Shown piece by piece: positions 55,001 through 63,811 of a DNA stretch of 64,000 nucleotides. The stretch is from positions 310,001-374,000 of the forward strand of contig JAEHOE010000079.1 of assembly GCA_016858145.1 (NCBI GenBank), in the 5' to 3' direction. Source of the stretch: Edaphochlamys debaryana. Lineage: Eukaryota > Chlorophyta > Chlorophyceae > Chlamydomonadales. The stretch's first letter is position 1; each line of letters begins with the position of its first letter. The position numbers were made by a program, and so were the translations under genes. The notes under the pieces are model-generated. The model was not told the origin of the DNA and did not search any database. It saw nothing but the letters and a program-made list of their open reading frames with translations.

Positions 55001-58000
55001 TCTGGACAAGTACTTCCCGGTGCGTTTCTCTATCCGCGGCTGCCTGCTTGATGGGCCATGTAACGAAGCAGCGTGGGGAGCTGCTTCCGCCCGACACCGT
55101 CCCTGCACAGTATCCTTCTGCCTCAGCTCCGCCGCCCGCCAGACGGCCCGCCCAATCACACCCCTTCCTCTGCCCGCCCGCCCCCCTGCCCCGCAGGCCT
55201 CCCCCTCGTCCGCGCTGCCCGCCTCCCCGGGTCCCTTGCTGGTCACCGACTCGGCGCTGCTGCTGATGCGGAGCGCCTCCAGCCAGAGGCAATTCCGGGA
55301 CCTGGCGGCGTGGACGGCGCAGCCGGGCGTCACGGTGACGGTGCTGCTGTGGCCCGACGTGCAGAGCTCCGTCACACTGCTGTCGGCACTGAACGGCGCA
55401 CGGCTGCGCTGCGGGCTGGTGAGTGGGATCCACGTTCTGGGCAGGGCTTCTCTGTCCCCCAGGTCCCCCGGTTTTATTTCCTGGGCCGTTTCCCTGGCTG
55501 AGTCCCATCCTGGCCCCCTGTCCCCTCCCCGTTTTCTCCTCGTCTGACCCCAGGTCCACCCCGAGGATGGGTCCCTCGTGCAGCCGGGCACGCGCTTCAC
55601 GTCCACGGTGGACGTGACGGCGGCACAGGTGGTGGAGGGCGTGGGCTCGGTCCTGGGCATTGCCTGCGCCGCGGGCCTCGCCAAGGCGACTGTGGTGGCT
55701 GCTGGCACCGGCGTGCCCCTCATCGTGCACCTGCCCCTGGCAAACGGTGAGCGCTCGCAGCGCGGTTCTGCTGTGGGCACAGGACTGGGCGTCAAGCCCC
55801 CTCGGGCTGGGGCTAGGGGCCATCCCTTGTCGTGGCTTCACACCATCTACCTTGCCCCCGCCCCTTCAGGCAACATGCTACGCCTCGCCGCGGCATCGCT
55901 CGCGGCCGTGGCCCCAGCGGTCTTGGCGGCAGACATGGTGACAGACTCGAGCAGCTGCGAACCCATTTTGGTGCCCGTGCTGTCGCCGCCGCCCAAGAGG
56001 GCCGCGCGCCAGCCCCGGTCCCCGCCCCCGGCCCAGCAGCAGTCGTGTGTATCGGTCTCGGACGCCGGGGGTGCGGGCACGGTCGTGGTTTTGCCGAAGC
56101 GGGACAAGGACGATCTGTCCCAGGCGCTCAGGGCCTTCTTGCCGCAAGGCCTGCCCTCGGCGTCGGTGATTACCTCAATCGTGGATCTCCCGACCGGTGG
56201 GTGCCGTGGTGGCAGGCGCAGGGTGGGCCCCCCTCAGGCGGCGTGGTGGTGAGCCGGGGCCTGATGGGCTGGCTGGCACCCCCAGCCCCTCCGCTTCTCA
56301 TGCTGTTTTCCGCCTGTGCCCCTCTGGTCTGCTCTTCGTGCTATGGCGTGCGTGAGACCTCGCGAGCATCTCACACCGCTGACTGACAGGCCCTGTGCTA
56401 TTCGACTCGCTCCTGTGCAGTGGACTCCCGGAGTCTTGTGATGACAGCAGACCTGCTGTTGCAGCTCAATGCCAAGGGGCAGAAGGTGGTGGCCGACTTT
56501 GCCGCCACAGCAGGCCAGGCGGTCACCCTCCTGTTCGGCAAGCCCGGATCTGTCAACTCGGATGACGTGGACCTCTCGGCGGCCCTCGACATCCTGCAGT
56601 TGGGCAGCGCCGCCAGCTGTACCGTGGCCAACCGCTCCGCCGATGACGGCAGCGTGCTGCTGATCAACTGCCAACTGCCAACCGCCCTGTCGGTTAACTG
56701 CGCCAGGGAGAAGGAGCTGGCGGCGGTTGTGCCCATCGCGACCGCGGCGGGCGCTGGGCGCGTGCGGATCGTCGCGGCGGGCTCCCTGCTCCAGAGCATA
56801 CAGAGCATTGGCGACGAGGGAGCGCTGTCCGGGGATGCAGTAGGAGCCATGCTGTCGGGTTACGTTGCTGGGGTGGGGGCACGTTCGACGGTTGGGACGA
56901 GGAGCGCGGAGCTTCCAACCGACCCCGCTTGGAAGGTGGACGCCTGCCGGTCCGTGTTCGGGCCGTGCGTGGACGAGCCGGATGACTCACCGCCGTACAT
57001 CGTGTCCGAGGGGGCCACGTACCGGCAGTCCACGGTCGACGGTTGGCACGAGGTGGGTGTTAGATGCGCATGCATGAGGGAAGGGCAACAGCCCTTGTCA
57101 AAGGCACTGCCGCTGCGTGTGTCCTCATCACGTGTGCTCATCCTGCCTGTCCTTACTGACCTGCTCCACAGGTGGTCCTGGGGATCCAGCCTCTGGCTGA
57201 CACTTTGAACACGTCAGCGGCGTATTCCATCATGGTGAGTCATGCCGCGAACGGGTTCACTTCTTCGCTCCACCCAAGGACCGTGCTGGGCGTGGGCCTT
57301 TGCTCCTGCTTCGCTCCGCCAAGCAACCGCATCTCCGTCGACCCCTCCCTCCTCTCAACTCGCCGACCATGTCTTCCCACGTTCCCCCTCCGGACCGCAG
57401 TTCCTGACCAATCCGGTGTGCGAGGGCAGCCTTCTGACGGCGGGCCTGCTCCTCCCCGACGAGTTCGTGGTGCGTAGGTTAACGCGCGCGTACGACAGGG
57501 ACGCAGACGTACATGACGCCTGCCCCGCCGCCCATGCACGCACCAGCAGCAGCGCCCGCTCACCCCAGTCCCTGGCTGGTGCCGTACAGGCGCCTCGCCG
57601 CATCGCCTCGATACCCAAGTTTCCTTCCTCTCTTACTAGCCCGCGCCCCACCCTGCCTTCAGTCGGTGCAAATCCGGGCCCGGCCCTGGGACTTCCGAAC
57701 GGAGGAGGACCGCCTGGCAGCGCCCACCAACTGCTCGGCGGTGGCGGTGCCCGGCATCGTGCTCACCCCCGAGCTGGCCGCCAAGCCCGGGCTCAAGCTG
57801 CTCCTGCGCTTCAGCCTGGCCTCGGCCTGCAGCAGCCTGGCGGACCTGTGCGGGGACTACATGGACGGGTGAGCGGCCTGGGTGTGGGTGTGGGCGTGGG
57901 CGTGGGCGTGGGCGCCCAGTGGTTGGGTCCTTGCACGACCAGATGAGGCCGTTATTAGATATTGACTCATGCATCCCCGCTGCTTGCTCGGTCTTGCTCG

Positions 58001-58278
58001 CTGCAGGCATTGCGTGTATGCCATCGTTAATCCGGAGCACACGGTGCGTTCCGGGAGGGCTGTGTGGGGGGGGGGGGGGGGGGGGGGGGTGTCAAGCGTC
58101 GAGGGTTGGGGAGCGAGGCAGGGGGCTTGCCGGGTGGCTGGTGGACGCATGCTAAGGGTTTGGGCCGCGCGCCACATGACCCTCCATTCCTGACGGTTGG
58201 CTGCCCCTTCCGCCCGCCCTCACCGCCCACCCGCAGTTCTGCCGTATGGGCAAGGTGCAGTACCCAAAGAGCGGTTAA
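16084..58278 (+). CDS. Giant hydroxyproline-rich (pherophorin/HRGP-type) extracellular matrix glycoprotein
   Basis: Twenty-one exons: 16084-16243, 16514-16647, 16789-16888, 17060-17150, 17267-52173, 52280-52350, 52516-52773, 52917-53121, 53304-53902, 54081-54327, 54472-54744, 54946-55019, 55197-55418, 55554-55746, 55870-56196, 56421-57052, 57172-57234, 57401-57469, 57663-57868, 58007-58043 and 58237-58278 (TAA). Phases match at all junctions outside exon 5. The sum is 38,910 bp, about 12,970 codons. Order: signal peptide (core [16 protein letters not shown]); a domain of about 150 residues with several N-glycosylation sequons; a PPSP-rich rod in one 34.9-kb exon; four related modules; a Cys-containing C-terminal domain. 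Such proteins form fibrous, hydroxyproline-glycosylated parts of the algal cell wall or matrix. Exon 5 as given is interrupted by frameshifts (17.53, 19.15 and 19.82 kb, dozens between 26.66 and 50 kb, and 51.0/51.27 kb) and by a TAG at 50595. Two separate genes are possible, but the frame agreement at both ends of exon 5 favours one. Confidence 0.72.
16514..17393 (+). other. N-terminal globular domain of the giant HRGP (unrecognised family)
   Basis: Exons 2-4 and the start of exon 5 encode about 150 residues between the signal peptide and the proline rod. Visible features are NTT, NLT, NWS, NGS and NCT sequons, about six cysteines, and beta-strand-like stretches ([35 protein letters not shown]). 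The domain ends at [16 protein letters not shown], where the proline rod begins. It does not obviously match the usual pherophorin N-terminal domain. A carbohydrate-binding beta-sandwich is conceivable but is a guess. Confidence 0.6.
17158..17175 (+). repeat. (ATC)6 microsatellite in an intron of the HRGP gene
   Basis: Six perfect ATC triplets start seven bases after the donor of intron 4. Confidence 0.85.
17394..19404 (+). repeat. Proline-rod zone 1: 69-75 bp PPSP repeats
   Basis: It encodes repeats of about 24 residues of the type [19 protein letters not shown] followed by SPLPPSP or SPRPPSP. The recurring GGTACC site, for example at 17893, 17962, 18037 and 18109, shows the period. Composition is classic for pherophorin rods, with a Ser-Pro4 glycosylation-type motif in most units. 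Two apparent single-base losses in C runs (about 17531-17545 and 19149-19154) move the proline frame here. Confidence 0.85.
20313..22433 (+). repeat. Higher-order repeat within the 141-bp array (705-bp period)
   Basis: The rare variant GAGCCATCCCTCACC recurs at 20313, 21441, 22146 and 22428 (spacings 1128, 705 and 282 = 8, 5 and 2 units). The rare GGAGACCCC variant recurs at 21119 and 21824, again 705 bp apart. A five-unit block was therefore duplicated as a whole. Confidence 0.7.
26660..33400 (+). other. Indel-dense stretch of the 141-bp array
   Basis: Compared with the 141-bp consensus, about forty single-base length changes occur here, mostly +1 in C runs. Examples: 26665, 26757, 27546 (-1), 27667, 27750, 27821, 27961, 28645, 28801, 28861, 30405, 30580, 30967, 31255, 31665, 32327, 33222 and 33380. 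The 6.8 kb to the left (19.83-26.66 kb) has none that I could find. The proline frame is therefore broken repeatedly. Confidence 0.75.
45950..48250 (+). repeat. Tandem segmental duplication inside the array, copies 1,255 bp apart
   Basis: The same ordered set of rare variants occurs twice at a constant offset of 1255 bp: TTCTCTGGAGCC (46324 and 47579), GCACCCACCC (46371 and 47626), CCTTCTTCTTCCCC (46450 and 47705) and AGCCTCGTCGG (46911 and 48166). Nine units, one of them shortened, were duplicated together. Confidence 0.75.
50595..50597 (+). other. In-frame TAG at the end of the 141-bp array
   Basis: In the proline frame the last unit reads PPEPPAP and then TAG, followed by [18 protein letters not shown] in the same frame. 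The frame is the one used by the N-terminal domain and by the C-terminal modules. A single C-to-T change (CAG to TAG) would explain it, as would an assembly error. Confidence 0.8.
50598..52126 (+). repeat. Proline-rod zone 3: degenerate Pro-rich repeats with basic residues
   Basis: Less regular units of 40-50 residues, such as [20 protein letters not shown] and [16 protein letters not shown], then polyproline runs ([13 protein letters not shown]) up to the first C-terminal module. Arg is much more frequent than in zone 2. Codon choice is also less uniform than in the array. Two compensating single-base changes in one C run occur at about 50998-51003 (five C) and 51264-51270 (seven C), while an intervening copy at 51129-51135 has six. 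Confidence 0.8.
52127..53400 (+). other. C-terminal module 1 of the giant HRGP
   Basis: Exons 6-8 and the start of exon 9. It opens with [14 protein letters not shown], passes through [20 protein letters not shown] to the signature [11 protein letters not shown], then after a phase-0 intron [15 protein letters not shown]. It closes after a phase-1 intron with [23 protein letters not shown]. Modules 2 and 3 repeat this order and both intron phases. No known domain is recognised. A short PPSP linker (53401-53460) follows. Confidence 0.7.
53466..54590 (+). other. C-terminal module 2 of the giant HRGP
   Basis: Rest of exon 9 plus exons 10 and 11. It opens with [18 protein letters not shown], contains [16 protein letters not shown], and ends its first half with AARCAL at a phase-0 intron. 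It continues with [18 protein letters not shown] and, after a phase-1 intron, [20 protein letters not shown]. It is followed by a Lys/Pro then polyproline linker (54591-54710). Confidence 0.7.
54713..55985 (+). other. C-terminal module 3 of the giant HRGP
   Basis: End of exon 11, exons 12-14 and the start of exon 15. It opens with [17 protein letters not shown], contains [20 protein letters not shown] and then [10 protein letters not shown] at a phase-0 intron. It continues with [15 protein letters not shown] and, after a phase-1 intron, [19 protein letters not shown] short PPPKR / PPP linker follows. Confidence 0.7.
56041..56880 (+). other. C-terminal module 4 of the giant HRGP (divergent)
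   Basis: End of exon 15 and most of exon 16. It opens with [20 protein letters not shown]. The middle ([45 protein letters not shown]) aligns by eye with the second part of modules 1-3. The internal introns of the other modules are missing, so it has diverged or lost them. The C-terminal signature is weak. Confidence 0.5.
57882..57913 (+). repeat. Intronic GTGGGC/GTGGGT hexanucleotide repeat
   Basis: Five to six copies follow the donor of the intron after 57868. Confidence 0.75.
58066..58089 (+). repeat. Homopolymer G24 in an intron of the HRGP gene
   Basis: Twenty-four consecutive G residues, 22 bp after the donor of the last intron. It has quadruplex potential, and its length is uncertain because such tracts are hard to sequence. 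Confidence 0.85.
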
Positions 58279-59623
58279 AGCTGCGTACGGCGGCGTACGA
58301 CTGCATGCGTGCTTGCCTTATTGCGTGCCTCTGCGTGTGTGCCGGTCCGGGCACTAGCTTCCCCTCGACACGCCCCCGCGCCGTACATTGGCAGGGTGCA
58401 AGGCCCCCGCTTAATTTGTTGGATTGCTGCGCGCGCATATTCAATCTCTGAGGGTAGTGGGCTCGCTTGGGCATGCATGCGCATGCAAGCTTATTTGGGG
58501 CACGCTCGGCCAAGCATGGCAGCTGGGTTTCTGCGTGCCGCCATTACTAAGTAAGTGATTCGATGCAATGTTGGTCCATGAATGTGCGTGATTGAGAACT
58601 GCACGCAAATAACAGGTTGGGTAGGTGGGTGTGCGTGGGGTGTGTTTTGCGTTGGCATTTACCAAATGGAACTCGCATTCTCTCAGGACGTCAGGGTCTG
58701 CCCCTGTCCATTGGGGCCTACTGGGCCCGATCCCTGGGGGCATCCCTTTTCTGGAGGGACGTTCCGTTTTTGGGGATGCGTCTGCTTTGCGCCTGGCTCC
58801 CTTGGCTACCTTGATCGCATCCCTCTCTCTGAGTTCTGACTCCTCTGACCGTGCGACCAGCTCTGATTAACGAGCATAAGCCGGACAGTGGAGATTTTCG
58901 CACGAACGCACCCTCTCACGCAACAATGAATTTGGGAGGCGGCTCGCTCTCTGACTTGGATTTTGTACTGCAATACATGTTGGATGCTATGGGCTGCTAT
59001 CCAGCAGGTAGCATTCTGGTCAGAACGGTTGGGTGTATTGACCCTTAGGCCCCGCAAGCTCAATGCATCCGCGCCTCCCATGGGGGATCAAGCTTGATGT
59101 GGAAACGGCGGTCTGCGTGCCCAGCCGCAACGCAGGCAGGCAACCGAGGGGGTTATCAATGCTGTGAGCCGCAAGCAAGGGTGGTCAAAAGCTGGTGAGC
59201 CCCTCACATTAGGGAATCTGCTCATGTGCGTGGGTGAGCAGGCCGGACTACGTATGTTCGGCTAGTTACCGAAATGGGCCTTGTCGTTTGGCACAGGAGG
59301 GCACCTCCTGGTTTGGCATGCGTGCTTACATGGCCTCGAGCGTGTATAGGCCGTGCCTCCCTCTACCCTTTTGGGCTGAGCCGCCGCCGTCAGGCTCTGC
59401 GGGCGTCACACATCAACTTGCAAGTACTCGTGATTTTGTCAAGTGTGTGGTGACACGACGTGCGCACACACGTAGGCCACTGAGCCACGTGCGCAATGCT
59501 TACGGTTTCCGCGTTACCTAACACGTAGGACACGCATGCATGCACGAATACTGACTGCGGACCGAATAATAAAGAGGCGGCGCACAGTGGTTAAGCGTTA
59601 AGCCTCTGCCCCCCCCCCCGCCC

Positions 59624-59628
59624 TGTAA
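59624..59628 (+). terminator. Candidate poly(A) signal TGTAA of the giant HRGP gene
   Basis: First TGTAA seen after the stop at 58278, implying a 3' UTR of about 1.35 kb. This is long, so the true end may use a variant signal closer in. Confidence 0.4.
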
Positions 59629-59818
59629 GCGCTGCTGGGCCTGTTGAGCCTACCTCCCCCTGCAAGTGCTTACCGGGTCGCCGGCTGCAAAATATTGTCC
59701 CTCCGAACACCAAGAACCGGTCCAGCTAGCGCAGGAGAGAGTTCCCGCGCGCTCCGCAGCCCACAAGGGAGTTCACCTCGCCCGCTAGCTACCGCCTGGC
59801 CAGTTGAATGGCACAATT

Positions 59819-59945
59819 CCGTACTTTTGTACCAAGCCGTGGTACGACCTGGGGCGCGAGTGTGACGGCTGAGATGCCATCAAGACACGCTTGGGCGGCT
59901 CCGTACTTTCCGTACTTTCGTGTGGTGTACGACCTAGGGCGCGGG
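59819..59945. repeat. Imperfect direct repeat (about 36-42 bp)
   Basis: Copies at 59819-59860 and 59910-59945 share CCGTACTTT, then TGTAC/TGGTGTACGACCT and GGGCGCG. They are separated by about 50 bp. Confidence 0.65.
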
Positions 59946-59977
59946 GTGTATCTAGGCATTCTCTCCGGCCTGTGTGA

Positions 59978-59995
59978 TCTCTCTCTCTCTCTCTC
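59978..59995 (+). repeat. (TC)9 microsatellite
   Basis: Nine uninterrupted TC dinucleotides in intergenic DNA. Confidence 0.9.
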
Positions 59996-62019
59996 GCCGG
60001 CGTCTCTTCCCCTTGCTATCGTGGCACCACGTGGCACGGGCACACCGCCGCTGTCACCTGCTCCCGGTGTGAGCCGTGGCGTCTCCTCACACTCTCAGTA
60101 GGCAGCCGCGTGTGGAGCGTTCAAGCCCATCCAGCTGTCGACGTGCCGACCCTTCAGCCCTTTGAACGCCTCCCTGCTCGGGGGTGGCATTCCCCTGCAT
60201 CCGCGCCCTCATATTCCTGTCGGCTGGGAAGGCGACCTCTAGGGCCTCGCGACATCGCTGCGTGCACTAATTCGTCACTGCTTGCATATGCATAGGGCTC
60301 GCGTGTTGCTCTGGCGTCTCTACAATGCGGCTCCTTGCCTCCCCGATGCGCCGCAACACTGGAGTGCCTCACTTGGGGCGCGAATCTCGACCCCCACAAT
60401 TCCGCTCCCCCACAGCGCCGAATGCGACCGCCTCAACCCCCCACACCCTCGGGGCCTCGCCCCAGTCCCGTTGCCATCGGCACGCATGCATACGGTAGCG
60501 TATAGGGGGCCCATCCACCCCGGTGCGCCTCGGGCAGGGAGCCCTCATAGGCTGCTGTGCAACACGGCAATGCAGCCCCCAAGCCGCACTGCACCCTCAC
60601 CCCCCGCTCCACCTCGCGCCACATCACACTGCACCGCCTCGCCTCCAGAACCGGCGCCGTCATTTAATTGCCTCTGATTCCCTTGCGCCCAGTCAACCCA
60701 TATGCTTGGACATACACAGGCCTCCTCCTTGCCATCAAGGCCGCACTGGGATGCGGCACAGCACACAGCACACCGCATGCTTCCACGAAACACGAATGAG
60801 CAGCTCTCGGGCGTGCGTTGACTGCGTTTGACTGACTTGACCGAACCTGCTCTCAACTGCCTTTTACTGCCGGCAATGCGACACGAAACAAGGCCGCCAC
60901 CGGTAAACACTGCCTGCCTCCGCGCCACAGGAGGCAGGAATTAACCCATCCATCAGGCCACCACCACTCCACCTCCACCCCCCTCGCACCGCGCGTAATC
61001 CTTCCTTGCCCCCCGGCAATCCCGGCCACCACAGATACGAACGTACCGGTACCCATCGGGCTGCGCCAGTTACCCTTCCTGCGTCCCAACGCACCAAATA
61101 ATCCTCCGCCAGCTCCCCTCCAGCACACCTCCAGCAAAGGAGCGCCAGAAGGCATAGGCGAAGGCAATCCGCACACATTCCGCAAAACCTTGCCCTCCTC
61201 CCGATCACAGCTTTCGTCGCCCCACACCCCACGAGCAACACACCCGCCCCCCTCCATGACCAAAGCAACAGGGTGATTTACTATGCCTCTCTACTGAAGG
61301 CACTGAAGGCAGGGAAAAAGCACTTGAGGGGCAACTCACACCAAACATAATGCGTCGGCCCATACCATTCGCTCATGACCGCACGCCGCTACTTCCCGGA
61401 TCGCGCCTGCAAGACCTGCTCGCGCGCAAGCGCAGGGGCCCTCGGTTTGCCGGGCATGCTCAACCCATCCGCCGATACGCAACCAAGCCCCAAGCCCGCA
61501 GCCCCAAGCCCATCCACCCCGCGCCCTTCAAAGCAACCACAGGCCCGTTCGAGGCCCCACTTAGGCCCCAGTGCAGAAAGTGCTTTCCGTAACGGCAGAG
61601 TCTCGCGGGGCAGAGTCCGGGTAGCATCAAAAGCCCAACGGAATCCAGACGGAATTCAGACGGAATCCGAGGCACGCACGCCCCTGCCCCTCCCCACGAT
61701 ACCTGCTTACTGTCAGCCTCCCATGACCGCACTCGCAGGCCCGCTGCCCACCGCTCGCTTACCCCTCCCCTCTCGCTCCCCCTTGCTCCCGCTTCCGCTC
61801 CCCGTACGCCGTGCTCTCCCCTCTCCGTATCCTCGTCCCATCTCACCTCACATCGCGTCGCCCCACTGCGCCCCGCCCTCGGCCCCGCCCACGGCCCCCG
61901 CCCCGGCCCCGCCTCTGCCAGCCTCTCGGACGCCGCAGGCGGATTTGCTTAGGCCGCCTGTGCTGGTCAAAGCACCCGCCAACCCGTCAGGAGGAGGAGG
62001 GGCTCCGGCCTCGGCGCCG

Positions 62020-62420
62020 GCGCTTACCCTTGCTCCGGGCCCAGGCCCGACGCTGCAAGCCCCGGCTCGGGCCCAGCCCAGGCCCAGCCTGGACCGCCTC
62101 GGGCCCGTGGGGCGCCGGTCCCCGCGTGCAGAGCCGCAGCTGTCCGCCCAAGGCTCCCCGCTCCAAGCCGCTCCGGCCGCTCTCCGCTTCGGACCCCGCC
62201 CCTCGCGGGCCAGAGCGCGCCGCGGTCATCGCTGCCCACAGGACCCAGCCCCCCCCCGCCGCGCACTCCGCCCGCTCCAGGCCTGCACAGTCGCGGCGAG
62301 GCGCCCGGCTAGCTGGCGCCCGCGTCCCGGGCCCGGGCCCGCGTAGGCCTGGTCCAGGGCCCGCGCGGGCCCTGTCCTGGGCCCGTGTGGGCCTGGCCCC
62401 CAGCAGGCCGCCGCTCTCCG
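62020..62420. other. GGGCCC-rich palindromic GC block
   Basis: Dozens of GGGCCC, GGCCCGGGCC and GCGCGGGCCC-type palindromes lie within about 400 bp just downstream of the kinase stop, in its presumed 3' UTR. All ORFs across it are low-complexity Pro/Arg/Ala translations and are not credited as genes. Confidence 0.5.
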
Positions 62421-62534
62421 CCCGAGGCTGCTGCCAGCGTTCGGGTCCAGGTACGTCCGTCTCAGTGACGCCGCTGCCGCTGCCGCCACGCGCCCGGGGC
62501 CGCTGTCTGTCTGGTGCTGGTGCTGGTGCTGGGC

Positions 62535-63811
62535 TCACAGAATGTGGAGCGGGAACTCCCCATCCGCGGCGTCCTGGGGGGATGGAGGGCAGGGAGGTGT
62601 GTTGGGCAACGCGTAAACCGCAAGCAAGCAGCAAGCCGGGCGGTGTGATGGGAAACGCGGGAAGGCGTATGTGGGTGGGGGCGGTGGGGGGCTGCGAGAG
62701 GTGGTCCGGGTACACGGGCAGCACCTCCCCCCGTGCCGTGCCGTGCCGTGCCGTCCCAAAACACACGCCTTCCTTCCCCCGCCCCCGCCCCGCCCCCACC
62801 TGCAGGTAGTCCGGGTACACGGGCAGCCTCGCGGCGCTGCTCGAGAGCGTCAGCAGCGACTCGCGGCCCATGAGCTCGGCGTCCTTGAGCATCTCGTGGA
62901 TGCGGTCCATCACCTGCGGCGGTTGGCGGTTGGGGCGGTTGGTGGCGGTTGGTGGCGGTTGGTGGCGGTTGAGGTGGTTGCGTGGCGGTTGGTGGTCGGC
63001 GGGGCGGGGGCGGCGGCCGGCTGGCGGCGCGGCAAGGCGGGGCGGGGCGGGACGGGGGGCACGCTCGGCGATCGCCCAGGGGCGTGCGGCACGGGAACAG
63101 GCGCGCGGGTGGGGTGCGGGGCCGCGCGCTCACTCGCCTGTCGGAAGGTGGGCCGCAGCCGCCGGTCCCCCTGCCAGCACTTCTGAGCCAGCTCCCTGCG
63201 CAGAGAGAGGGGCGGAAGGGCGGGAGGCGGCGGCGTCAAAGCCCCGGCAGAGGCATCACCACTCTCCCGAACCTAGCCACCCCCCCCACACACGCACTTG
63301 AAGGAGTTGTGTGTGGACGATGGGAACTCGGGTCGCAGGCCCTCCTTGGACACCTTGACGGCCACGTCAATCGTACGGTAGCCCGTGTACGGCCGCAGGC
63401 CCGTGTACAGCTCCCACATCATGATGCCGAACTGTACGGCAGGCGGTACGGGGCGGGGCGGGGCGGCGGAGGGTTTGCGAGCGGGGGGCAAGGGCGTGTT
63501 GTGGCGTTGCCCACCCCCCGACCGCATATGCGATATGCCTTCCTTCAACTAGACTGTACCCCTCCCTAGCCCCGTTCCCAACCTCTCCCCCGTTCCTCCT
63601 CCCTCGCCCCCATGCCACATCCTTACACTCCTTCCCCCCTCCCCTTCCCCCCTGACCGGCCCCCCCCCCTCACCGCGTACACGTCCACCGCCTTAGTCAG
63701 CTTGCCGTTGGGCTGCATGGCCTCCGGGGCCAGGTGCGTGATGGTGCCCTCGGCGTGCTTGTTGAAGTAGGAGTTGTCCGACACAATGTTGGAGAGGCCG
63801 AAGTCGGCGAC
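62535..63811 (-). CDS. TKL-type protein kinase, C-terminal part; continues beyond the right edge
   Basis: Five exons read leftwards: 63674-63811, 63298-63431, 63138-63195, 62800-62913 and 62535-62573 (46 + 64 + 38 + 12 residues, TGA stop). Kinase subdomains are visible in order: VADFGLSNIV (DFG), GTITHLAPEAM (APE), AVDVYAFGIMMWELYTGLRP (subdomain IX), VSKEGLRPEFP, then LAQKCWQGDRRLRPTFRQ (subdomain XI) and VMDRIHEML. This is the tyrosine-kinase-like pattern of algal and plant TKL kinases. A short tail of about 45 residues follows. The ATP-binding lobe and any sensor domain are outside the window. The intron after RPTFRQ uses a GC donor (CAG|GCGAGT); the GT three bases on would break the frame. 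The acceptor of the rightmost exon (GATGAAG|GTC) is only moderate, so its start may lie a few bases further right. Confidence 0.88.
62704..62827. repeat. 19-bp direct repeat: exon fragment copied into the neighbouring intron
   Basis: The sequence at 62809-62827, which codes for LPVYPD near the end of the 62800-62913 kinase exon, recurs exactly at 62704-62722 inside the next intron. A further tandem GTGCC run follows the intronic copy. Confidence 0.75.
62917..62998. repeat. Minisatellite of a 10-bp GGCGGTTGGT-type unit in a kinase intron
   Basis: About seven imperfect copies directly next to the acceptor of the 62800-62913 exon. On the minus strand this is the pyrimidine/AC-rich stretch before the splice site. 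Confidence 0.8.

Larger units (their letters stand above)
56881..58278 (+). other. C-terminal Cys-containing domain of the giant HRGP
   Basis: End of exon 16 to exon 21. Cysteines are spread as in [72 protein letters not shown] and TFCRMGKV. The closing C-x(6)-C-x(6)-C-x(11)-C spacing resembles the end of pherophorin C-terminal domains, but the match is loose. The final residues before TAA are QYPKSG. No transmembrane segment or GPI-type tail is evident, so the protein is probably secreted. Confidence 0.55.
58279..62534. other. Intergenic region between the giant HRGP gene and the kinase gene
   Basis: It holds the 3' UTRs of both flanking genes. I found no exon with matching splice sites and no RNA gene. 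The section up to about 59.6 kb is moderately AT-richer and probably the HRGP 3' UTR. From 60 to 61.4 kb nothing is visible except short overlapping ORFs. From about 62.02 to 62.42 kb the DNA is extremely GC-rich with many GGGCCC palindromes. Confidence 0.45.

Noticed and set aside
60853..61268. Two overlapping minus-strand ORFs of about 135 codons
   Set aside because: They overlap in different frames, match no family I know, lack splice or promoter context and have no supporting poly(A) signal.
61375..62809. Plus-strand ORFs of 323 and 332 codons and the opposite-strand 308-codon ORF (61987-62913)
   Set aside because: Low-complexity Pro/Arg/Ala translations of the GGGCCC-rich block. The minus-strand one runs through a real kinase exon and its intron in one frame.
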